Positions 42,471 to 54,400 of a DNA stretch of 64,000 nt are shown piece after piece; the stretch's first letter is position 1, and each line of letters begins with the position of its first letter. Under the pieces are notes generated by a model. That model searched no databases. It was not told the origin of the DNA and was given only the letters and a program-made list of their open reading frames with translations. The DNA comes from Euleptes europaea. Its lineage: Eukaryota; Chordata; Lepidosauria; Squamata; Sphaerodactylidae. The translations under genes and the position numbers were made by a program. The stretch lies in the NCBI RefSeq assembly GCF_029931775.1, contig NC_079314.1, positions 70,237,879-70,301,878 of the forward strand. Reading direction: 5' to 3'.

Positions 42471-45400
42471 CAGGAGAGTGCTGCTGCTGCAGGCGTCCTG
42501 TTTGGGGGCTTCCTGGAGGCACCTGGTTGGCCGCTGTGTGAACAGGCTGCTGGACTTGATGGGCCTTGGTCTGATCCAGCAGGGCTCTTCTGATGTTCTT
42601 AGGGTAAGGGAAACGGGCCAAAGCGGACGCCGGCATTCCGACGACGGCCAAGCGCTGTGCTTCGGCTGAAAGTTAAGAGGCGCCTCCTGCTCGTCTGCGG
42701 TGTCTCTGGGCGAAAACGCACGGCCGCTTGAGCCTCCTTTCTTCCCTGTTCCAGCCAGGATTCAGCCAGGATCGAACGCACGACCGTGCGTTCGATCCTG
42801 GCTGAATCCTGGCTGGAACAGGGAAGAACGTTCGTGCGTTCGATCCTGGCTGGAACAGGGAAGAATGGAGGCTCAAGCGGCCGTGCGTTCTGACTTTGGA
42901 GCCTGTGGACTGCTCAGCCCTGGTTGAAAGGCGAGACTGCGCCTGATGGGGGCGCTCGATGGAACACATCCCCGAGGTCAAGGCTCGGAGTGCTGGCACT
43001 GCGCCCCCCCGCTTTCTTCCACCCTTCCTTCCTGCCGGAGTCAGGAGTTTGCAGGAGTTAGCTCTGAGGAAGAGGGAGATCTCTTTCCCGCTCTCTCCCT
43101 TCCCTTCATTCTCGCTTGTTTTTCTGGCTTTGACAATGGCCTTGCTATTGAAGCCCTGTTGATCCAGCTTTTCCTGTGTTGCCCGTTGGTGATATTAGCT
43201 CTTCTCTAAACAAGCTGTTATGAAGAATGACCTGCCTAAAAGTCAAGGTGGTTCCCTGTGCAAGCACCGGATCGTTACTGACCCCCGGGGTGATGCACAA
43301 GCCCAGACGTTTACTAGGCAGACTGTGCTTATGGGGTGGTTTGCCATTGCCTTCCCCAGCTATCTACACAAGTTGGGTACTCATTTTACCGACCTTGGAA
43401 GGATGGAAGGCTGAGTCATCCTTGAGCTGGCTGCCTGAGGCCAACTTCGCGGGGGGGGGGGGGTCGAACTCAGTTCCTGAGCAGAGATTTGACTGCAGCT
43501 TACCACTCTGCACTACTGGGCTCCCTGCTTAACTCAACTCAAATATTTTATGCTGTCTTGTTATTACTCCTCTCGTTAAGTCCTCTGTCTAGAGTAATGC
43601 TGTTGTGACACATTCGACTGGCATTTGGATTTGGGTAGGAGTACTCAAGTGACTGTTTCAGCTAATTTGCATTTTAGTCAAGCTGACCACCTGTAGTAAA
43701 ATGGACAGTAGAGTTAACTGGAACTCACCTGAGCAAAGAGCTTTACTTCATTACCACAGTGAGATCACAAAACCACCATTGATAGCAAATAAAGTGAGAG
43801 AATCATTATGTGAAGTCAAGCCAGGACTTCACTAATTTGGATTGTTTTCGTCAGTTCCTGCAACTTGCATTGCAAAACTTTTGATTTTCACCTTCTCTCT
43901 CGCTATCAAGTCACATTTGATTTATGATGATCCCCGGTGGGGTTTTCAAGGCAAGAGATGTTCCCAGGTGCGTTGCCATTGCCTGCCTCTGCATTATGAC
44001 CCATTATGGAGGTCTCCGGTCCAAATACTTGCCAGGGTTGATCCTGCTTAGCTTCTGAGGTCTGATGAGATCAGGCTAGCTTGGGCTATCCAGGTCATGG
44101 CAATCTTTACCTACTGGTGCAAAAGAAGTATAATTATCTTGACTCATGGTCTGAGGGTCTACTCAGAAGTAAGTCCCATTTTAGTCAATTGGGGTACTCC
44201 AGGAAAGTGTTAGGATTACAGCCTAGACTATTTTTGTAAAGCTGTTACCATTCAGATTATTTATTTAAAATCTTTTCATGCCACCTTTCCACCTGACCAG
44301 GGTTTTCATTAGCCATTAAAACAATTAAAAATGTTAGAATTGTTGGGTTCATCCCAAATCATTCTCCATCACTGCACTAGCTGTCTCCCCTGTCCTTTCA
44401 TCATCCATAGCCCCTCAGTAAACCAAAGGGCTGCCCAGGCTTGTAGACCTGAAAGAGGGTGCCTAGGTGCAATTGTGTCAATTGTCCAGGTCATTTCCCC
44501 ATACCAGACGTCAACCAGAATATTGACAGGAGCACTGACAATATCAGCAGGAAAATCTAATGCTATTTGAAAACCAATCAGATCCATCATGCTACGCGGG
44601 TGGATCATCTTAATTGATCTCCCATTCCTTGTAGAGTCTTAATACCCTTGTAAGTCTAAACCCCAGTGAGTAGTGATCTGTCCGTGACAGATCTTCAATC
44701 CCCCCCTTCAGATCACCTTCTTCTGGCCCAGAGCAAAATACCAGATCAAGAGTGTGACCTGCACAGTGCATGGGTTTTCAATGAGTTTCTTATTTTTAAT
44801 CTCTGACCCATATAAATGCATTGCTTCTGATTGATCCAGCTTATCATTGGTCAGTTAGCAGATGATTTGACTACTTTTATTGACTTCTAGCGTATAACCT
44901 ATTTAGGTATTTACAAGTGGGGAACTGTGAGAAACTCACTGGGAAATTCCCTCATTGGACCCTGCTTTGTTCTCTGGCTTCTGATACCTCCACCTTTCTC
45001 TACCCTTTCCTCCCACTGCTACCCCCCACGTTCTTTCTTCTACATCCTGCTGCTTCTTCCCCCCTTCCTCTGTTCCCTATCTTCTCAGTCTGACTTCCCC
45101 ATCACTTCCTCCCCTTCCTTGCTGCTCTGCCCGTTCACCCATCCTCACCCATCTTTTGGCAGGCCACTTGCCTTCCAGCCTGCTTGGTTGAAATGCTGCT
45201 GCCGCCTTCCTGCTGCTGCAGTTCCCCTCCCCCTGCCCACCTGAAGCAATGGGTGGAAGGAGTGGCTCCTCTCCCACCAGTCTGGCTCACACATTGTAGA
45301 GATGGCAGTGGTTCTTCCTCCTGCCCCTATACCTCCTCTCTGCCCTCTCATGCACCTGTCCCCCACCAATCTACCTTCCCACCCCCTTTCTCCTACTCAT

Positions 45401-48400
45401 CTGTTGTACTGCTGCCTCTGTTATCAGGCAGCAGTTGCAATAGAAGTGCATTCACTGAGCATGTGCAGAGAACACTTCTCTGTTCTGGGCAATGTGACCC
45501 CTCACTGGCTGCTTGAAGCCCGGTTCGCATGTTGCAGTGAACACATGTATATCTGTTTGTAAGAAAGAGCCGACATGTGTTCACCTTATAAATGATACCA
45601 AGAATCAGGGCATTGATGTGCTGCTTGTATCACATGTTCAAGGGAACATGTTGAGAATTACTCAGTGTGTATATAAAGAAAAATCAGGTGTACACTGTAC
45701 ATTGATTGTACATGCATTCACTGTAACGTGTGAACAGGGTTTGAGTAACTCAGGGAAGGAAGAGAATGAATCCACTTGCACCCATATTATCATATCTCCC
45801 TGTACCTACATTGTAAGGGAGAATTTTAATTGCTTCTAAAACAAGAAAACTTTCTTTTTCTGTCTCTGCAATTGTGCTCAGAAGATCCCTTGGAAAATGG
45901 GCACAGTCCCTGAGAGTTTTATCCCAGTTGTGTAATAGAAGAAAATACTATATCTAGAAATGTTTCTCTTTTAAACCGGTGGAAAGAACTTTCAGATTTG
46001 TTATCCAATAGCTTTAATTCTCCTGACAAAACTGACTAAAGATCATAAAACTGCAAAGCATCATTCTCTGACTTGCCCTAGTGCAATAGAAAGTCACATG
46101 TCCTATTTTCATGAGGGGGGGGGGTCTAATGTTTTGTGCTATCTTCATGTACATGAGATCCACAAATAATTACTACTGTTGCCGTGTACAGTTAACGTGT
46201 GTGTGACGAACCATCAAGTCGCAGCTGACTTCTGGCGACCCTGGCCTCCATGTCATGCCCCTGGTTTCCCTTTGAGGTTTCCTATTCAAATACTTGCCAG
46301 GATCAAGGCTGAGTGTGTGTGACTGGCTCAAGGTCATCTAGCAAGTTTCCATGGCAGAGTGGGGATTTGAACCTGCATTTCCGAGATCCTACTCAGACAA
46401 CTTAACCACTACACCATGCTGACTCTCCCTGTTGATTGTTGTTCCCATACACTTATTTTGCTTCATCTCCAGTAGAAGGGTCAAGGTTTTTGTCATAGCT
46501 GCTAGGGCTTGAATAATGTGCAGTAATCATTGTCAGTTGCGGAAGACAAATACAATGTTTTCTTTATTTGTTTTAGCTAATTTCATAAACAGTGGTCAGC
46601 TGTTAACATGAGCAGAGAGATCATGTTAGTCTCTGTTCTTGTCCACTAGAGGGGGCTTTTGGATACATGTTATGTAAAGAAAATAAATTCAGTTAACTTT
46701 TCTAGGGTATCTACTGCATCAATCTACTAGTAAGGCCTAATTCTGATAATCTCTTTTGTTAAACATAGTCTCTGGGTAGACGTTTAGTAACTTCTACAGC
46801 TTCTTATGAACTGAGATTTGCCTCAGACAATTCTGATTGCATTACTGCTTTAAGGCACACGTTTGCATGTCAATGGTTTTTGAAAATTTCAGTGCCACCT
46901 ATATTAAAAATATAGTGAACTAAGTTACCAAGTACAGTGAACATTTAATAATATCTGTTTTCAATGGATGCAAAGCATGTGAAGTGTCATTATCCTTTTA
47001 TCATGCCAATGCCAACTGACCTTGCAATAGGCAAGTAGTATGGGATTTTTACAGTTACTTTAGTTAACTCATGCAAGCATACCAGTTTTTCTACACTTGG
47101 CCTTTAAAGAGGGTATTTTCCACGTCTGAAAATCCATTATAGAATGTTTCAAACTGATGGATATGTCCAAAGCTACATAAAATATTCTGATGCATAATGA
47201 TTCCTGGTTTCTCTTCAAACAAACAACACCCCCCTTTTCTGGCTTGGGTTTAATGCTTGAGAATCAAACTATTTTTCCAATGGATTATATTCTTTTAATG
47301 CTGTAGATTGCTGTTGTGGATACCGTTAGACACAAAAGCAACTTATAAATAACAATGCTGTTCTGCAGAACACTTAAGGTGTGACTTGCAATAAGCTCTT
47401 ATATGAAAGTACTTCATAATTTCCTCAAAAGCATAATTTCATGTAATGTAATGACTATGATTACAAAATCAGAAAATGTGATCTTGGATACTATGATTCA
47501 GGTACTCAACAGTGGTTAGATAGTGAACTAGGAATGAAGAGACTCAGGTTCAAACCCCCATTCTTCCAAGAGGTTCGCTAGGTGTTCTTAGGCTAGTCAT
47601 GGGCTTCTCAACCAAATCCATCTCCTAGGGTTGATGTAAGGACAAAATCTCCTCAGATGAAGTGCAGGACAACAGTGCAATAAATAAAAATTTTCTGTTT
47701 TATTTACAGATACTAGTGAGCTGATGACCATAATACGAGAGCTGAATTACAGAATATGTGTTCAGTCATCCAAACTGCTCCGTCTTCTGAAACAAAAGGA
47801 CAGGCTTTTACATAAAGTGCAGAAGAACTGTGATGTTGTAACAGCCAGTTTGCAAGCAGTTTCCCAGAAACGACGTAAGTACTGTTGTGTCTCTATGTAC
47901 AGCTAATTATAAAATGCCGTATTGCTCTTGTGACGTTTTCAAAGTGCTTTCTATCTGAAGATGGATAATTGATCTTTTACAAATATCTGGAGAGGAGGAA
48001 GAAAAGGTTGAGTGCCATTCTGAAATGGAGCTTTCCTCATTTAAAATGTGTGTTATATGCACACATTTTATTTTTCTAGGGTCTATAGTATATTTTTCAA
48101 GGATTATTTGTGCTAGTAGTTTCCTTACGATTAAATCGCTGGTTCTGGAATGTGCAGAATAGTCTTTGGTATGTTTTTTTTAAAATTGGCACCTGTACAG
48201 TCAAGGTTGCAGTATGGCTACATATAATGCTAGGCAGTAAATGCTGCTGACATCGGAATATAATGTTATGTACTGCTTTCAAGCACTGTCCAGCCACTTT
48301 TTACTCTAGCAACGTCCGGGGAGAAGAGTCAGCTATATAATTTGAAATCAAGTTTGGCTTAACTTTAGCCGGATTGTCCCCACATGTCAATCTTGCAGTG

Positions 48401-51400
48401 GCAGACGAATGTAACTTGTAATGTTTAAGAATATTACTCATCAAAAACTAGGATATCATTGAAGATAAGTATTCTTAGGTGTTTACACATACTAAGACCA
48501 ATATTGGGAATAAAATGTAAAACAGGTTATTTCATACTCTTGAAAAAGCTAATATTTGTCTTGTATCTCTTTTGTTAACATGCAGCATGGCAGTGTTTTA
48601 TACTCAGGTACTGTAAACAGAAAAAGCATGATCACAACAGTAAAATGACCTTTCAAGTGCATGCTCATTTTTAAATGCTTTCATAGTATATGCTACAGGG
48701 GGCTTGTTCAGTTTTGCTGTACAGGTATGAAGTCTTTTTCTGCAAGTGAACGAGAGTGCTACATCAGAGTTAAATGGCTGTTTAAAACTCTTAACTTCAG
48801 ATTTCAGAAATATGTACCCCATTTTTTCTACAACAGAGTTATGTGTACATGCTCTTAAACATAGGTGTTCTCAATTTTTATCATGCTAGGGTTTCCCAAG
48901 CTGGAATATAGCTACTATTGAAGTATAACTGATGCTGACAGAGACAAACAGTTGCCTTATTTGTGTTCACCGAATGGTGGAGCTGGTTGACTGTTTGCAC
49001 TAAGGGAAGAAGGCTGGGGAGAAAGGAATGGAAGGAGTCTCCTTCCATATGTCAGTGGTAGCAAGCATAATTAAATTAACCCTATTAGGGCTCAGAACCA
49101 ATGCCAGCAATATTTTAATTGTTTTCCAAATCCACTTCAAAGTAACAGGGTATTTTAAAAAGTGGGAGTCTTCAGATTTGAGGGAAAGAGTCTGATGTTG
49201 CAGAACATGCACACCATGTGCTTTAGTTTATGCTGTGTTCGCTAATGATTAGCAAATGGCCTTCTGACTGATTTTCAGTGTCACTTCATGCTGAATAGGC
49301 CTGATGACCATGTTGTGCAAGATATTTCTGTGTTGGGAGGCTTTTACAGGAAAAGTACAGCCATGAGGCTTAAACCTTTGAAGCTGTAGTAAAGTCTGGT
49401 CTGAATCCAAAAACCCACTTAAGTCACACCCGCGGGCTTAGGCACATGTGGTACAGTGGGATTTTTTACATTTAAACATCAGGCTGTGCTGAGCAACTTG
49501 GGCTGAAAATAGTAGCTGCCTTGCTGCAAAATTCTATTATTTACTTATAAAAATGTATACCTCTTTTCTGCCCTTGTCTGGGCCACTAAGGCAGCTAACA
49601 AATTAAAAACATACATAATAAAAATGCATTGTAAAAACCATTAAAATCAAACTAAAATACAAATGTGCATCTGTAAAGTGCCATCAAGTCTCTGCTGACT
49701 TATGGCGACCCCAGCAAAGGGCTTTCAAGGCAAGGGAGAAGCAGAAGTGGTTTGGCGCTGCCTTCCTTTGCAGAGTCTTCTTTGGAGGTCTCCCTTCCAA
49801 GTACTGACCCTGCTTAGCTTCCAAGATCTGATGAGAGTCGGCTATACCATGCTGCTTCCCTCTCAAAATACACTTAAAAATCATTTTTAAAAAAAAAACC
49901 AGGGAAGGAAGAATCACTGTGGGTGTGCCAGACAAAGTGTTCACTTACTGATGAAAGAGGGTGACAGAAGGGGACAGAGTTCCACAGTTTTGGGGAGAGT
50001 TCCAGAGTATTGGTGCGTTACTCTTGAGGAGGGCTTCTTTCCACCCTTCCCTCCTTGCCAGCAGGCTCTGTTGGGGAATGGCGTCTTGCTGGTCCCCTCC
50101 CCAGCCAGGCAGCCCGTGTTCCTGCTGGGCTGCCTGCTGAGAGGGGGTGGGGTCAGCACCCATCCTTAGCAGTACGGCCAGGAGTGGAGGAGGTGGAGGG
50201 GCCTGTTTGTCTCCCTTGCCTGCTCATCCTGCAGGTAAGTGGCGCCCCAGTGGTCTTGTTTGCATTACCCCGTCTCGCCCCTCACCTTCCTGGGCCCTGG
50301 TCTCATTGGTAAGGGAGTCCCACCAGGCCGGGGCCAGGGCAGAAAAAGCCCTGGCCTTAGTTGAGGACAGCCGGACACTCTTTGGGCTAGGGACCACCAG
50401 TAGATTATTATTTGTGGAGCATAAAGCCCCCTAGGGGGTGTACCAGGAGAGATAGCCCACACCGTGTAAGGCTTTAAAGGTTAAAACCAGTACCTTGAGC
50501 CTGATCTGGTGTTCCACTTGGAAGTACAGCTGACATAGCATTGGCTGAACATGGGCCCTCAGCGGAAGACCCCAGTAAGGACCTTTGCTGCACGGCATTT
50601 TGTACCAGTTGGAGCTTCTGGATCAGTCTCGAGGGCAGCCCTACGTAGAGCACGTTACAGTAATCTAGTCTGGAGGTGACCGTCACTGGATCACTGTGGC
50701 TAGGTCAGGGCGGGAGAGGTAGGGCACCAACTGCCTGGCCCAGCAGAAATGGAAAAGGCCACTTTGGGCCACGGCTGTGACCTGAGCCTCCATTGTTAGG
50801 GAGGCATCAAGAATCACACCCAGGCTCCTGACGGTGGGCACAGATGTTAGCTGCATGACGTCAAGAGCCGGGAGTTGGCACCCCACCCCAAAGCTGCAGC
50901 GGCAGAGCCACAGGACCTCCTTTGATGGATTTAATTTCAGCCGGTTCTGTCTCAGCCATCCAGTCACAGCCTCCAAGCACCTGGCCAGTATGTCCGGGGC
51001 AAAGTCCAGATGGCCGTCCATCAACAGATAAAGCTGGGTGTCATCACGTTACTTTTAAAATGATAGTATGTTAAACGAGATCCGTACAAGAGCCATGAAA
51101 AATCCACATGCCTCACATATTTTTTCTGCACCATATTACTTTATTTGATTATTCTTCTTTACTGTGTACGATTGCTTGCTTAAAGAAGTTTTTGAATAGT
51201 AGGAAATATTTTCCTTTCATTATTGATTTAAGCAGAGATTCTGCATTATCCCTTTTTCCTGATTGCTGGAGAGTCAATACCCCAGCATGTAAACCTGGTA
51301 AGTCTTGAAAAGCTCCAAAAGCTGTTATTTATGGCCAAGTAGTTTCAAGGCTAGCTTCTACACTGTGTGTGTAAAGTGCTTTCAAGTCGCAGCCGACTTA

Positions 51401-54400
51401 TGGTGACCCCTTTTTGGGGTTTTCATGGCAAGAGACTAACAGAGGTGGTTTGCCAGTGCCTTCCTCTGCACAGCAACCCTGGTATTCCCTGGTGGTCTCC
51501 CATCCAAATACTAACCAGGGCTGACCCTGCTTAGCTTCTGAGATCTGACGAGATCAGGCTAGCCTGGGCCATCCAGGTCAGGGCTCTACACTGTAGTGGT
51601 TATCTTTTAAAAGGTTTACATTTTGTTTTATGCATAGTGACCTGCTCATAGGTGGTAGCTTGTAGTATGATTTTTTCCCATTGTACCACCTCCAGGTTTT
51701 GCATGTTCATACTGCTGTGGCAATTACTGGTTCAGGTGGGTTTTGGCTGACCTACAGAGCAATGTATACATAAAAGCTAATTGGTTTGCTATTTGAACAG
51801 CTGAGCTCACTGCCATAATGGTGTGTTAGAGCCATTACCTGTCTCCTAAAATAACCTAGCATAATAAACATCCTACGCCAGGAAGCTTCCTTACCTGTTT
51901 ATTTTACAAGCTGACTGAAAGTCTCGGATAAGTGCTATAGCTGTCATGGTATATCCCATTATCATATACAGTTACTTTTTATATTACATAAACAGTATTT
52001 GTCATCAAAGACTACCGTTAATAAAGATAATGACTCACCTTGTCAGTCTTACTAGACAGCTATTGTATTTTACTTTGTGTGACTGATTTTGAATGGTCTG
52101 TCTTGAAGGTTGCAGTGAATTGTGCGACTCTTTCCAGAACTTTAGCTTGATAAAGGCACCATCCTGTATTTTATAGCTATGATGTGCCTTGCCCTGCTTT
52201 TTCTTTCTGTACATCATTAACTGATTGCATAGCATGGAGGCTGCAGTCGATCTAAACGGTCAGCTGCGGTGATTAAAGGTTCCTTTAGATGTCTGCTCTT
52301 TTGAGTACCTTTGAAAGCCACACTATGTACATGGAAACACTGGCTTACATATCCTAGAAGTGTAAGAATAAAATGGAAGAGTGGGGAACACTGTAACCTG
52401 CTTTGGGTCCCCATTAGAGAGAAACATGGGATATAAGTGAAGTAAAATAAATAATGTTAGATACTGGATTTTGTGACTGCTAAAAAGTAAACAAATGTCA
52501 GGCTATGACATCAACCCATGGGTCAGTAATGACCTGGTACTTGCACAGGGGACTACCTTTACCTTTTAAAAAGTACATTGATGTGTATATGCATTCATTT
52601 TAAACCCCACATACTGTATAAAAAGATGCTGTAACAGTCATGATTAATTATATGAGGTGTAAACAAGAACGTGCATGCATATCAAATGTTACCCTTTTAG
52701 TGAGTAAGATTCTTAATACCATCCTGTTATGACTGGATATTATAAAAAGGGGCCTAAAGTGACTCCTTAAGCTTGTTTAAAGTTTGGAATACAAATTGGC
52801 CTCAAAAATCAATCTCTGGAACGCTTCTGGGTTTTCTTCCATATTCAGGTTTAGGGTATAACAAGTGGGAATCCTCAAGGACTTGCAGGAGGCATCTCAT
52901 TTCCCCCTTCCTCACTATTTTCTTTCCCCCCCCTTTCCTGAAACCCCCATTCATATCTCCAGTCACTGGATTTAAGTATCCAAAGATTTGCCTGACTTTG
53001 CTAGTAGAATATAAGATGATGTGTGTGTAAGTGCCATCAAGTCGCTTCCAACTCATGGCGACCCTATGAATGAAAGTCCTCCAAAATGTCCTATCTTTGA
53101 CAGCCTTGTTCAGATCTTGCAAATTGAAGGCTGTGGCTTCCTTTATTGAGTCAATCCATCTCTTGTTGGGTCTTCCTCTTTCCTATCATGATTGTCTTCT
53201 CCAGTGACTCTTGTCGTCTCATGACGTGACCCAAATACGACAGCCTCAGTTTAGTCATTTTAGCTTCTAGAGCAGTGATGGCGAACCTTTTAGAGACCGA
53301 GTGCCCAAACTTCAACCCAAAACCCACTTATTTATCGCCAAGTGCCAATATGGAAATTTAACCTGAATACTGAGGCTTTAGTTTAGAAAAAACAACTCAT
53401 ACATTCACATATTTTGCGTTAAAAGAAAAACACAATAACAGAGCTTTCAATGATGCAAACTTTATCCTTTCAATAAAAAGTTGTTTGTATTTGGAATGCA
53501 TCTCTCTAGGACTCGTCCTCTGCTCAGCCACTGGACATTATTGCTAGGGTTGCCAGATCTCCAGCCACCACCTGGAGATTGGCAGCCCTAGTAGAGGAAG
53601 GGAAGGGGGAGGGAGAAAGGAAGGAACTGGGAAAGGAAAGAGAATGAAGGAACTGGGGAAGGAAGGAAGAAAGAAAGGGGGAGGGACAAAGAAAGAAAGA
53701 AAGGAAGGAAGGAAGGGACTGGGAAAGGAAAGAGAAGGAAGGAACTGGGGAAGAAAGGATGAAAGGGAGGAAGGGTGGAAGGAAGGAAGGGTCCTGGGTT
53801 GGGCCTCAAGACCCACCCAGGACTTGCTCCAGGGCACACACCCAAAGTTCTCCCCCCCTTACTGGCAGCTCTGGGGAGGCGGCGAGGCGTCGGCGCGGGA
53901 CGGCGGAGATGTTGGGCCCCGGCGCGGCGGCATCGGGTGCCTCCCAGCTGGCCATCAGGCGCAGCAGCCCTGGCGCAGCGGCATCGGGCACCTCCCAGCT
54001 GGCTGTCGGGGGCAGGGGAGGAGGGGGCGGCGAGAGCGAGGGTGAGCGCGCCAACACTCGTGACCCCGCCAGCCTGCGGGCGACCTTAGGGGGCGGGGAG
54101 GGAGAAGGCAGAGGCCACGCAGCCATGCCCGAGCCGGAGGACTCAAGGGTGGCTCCGGCTACCCCACAAGCTTACCGCAGGAATCAGGGACGAACGCGAG
54201 CGGGGGAGAGGGGGAGGACAGCGGGAGACGGCAGGCCTTTCTCTGGCGGACGCACGGCTGTTGAGGGGCCGCCTGGCCCTCCGCGAGTGCCCTTAGAAGG
54301 AGGAGGAGGCGGGCGAAAACGGCAGGGGGAGATGCACCTGAGGAGGAGGACGATGGCGGCGGCAGCCTGGAGCTGGACTTTTGGGAGCCGCCTGAGGGGG

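Noticed and set aside
41577-42651. Long minus-strand and extra plus-strand frames over the first TBC1D30 CpG island
   Set aside because: High GC content removes stop codons by chance. They overlap the verified exon, have no splice logic and no family resemblance.
53584-54145. Lys/Glu/Gly-rich and Pro/Ser/Phe-rich frames
   Set aside because: These are translations of the (GGAA)n microsatellite and its neighbouring GC-rich block.
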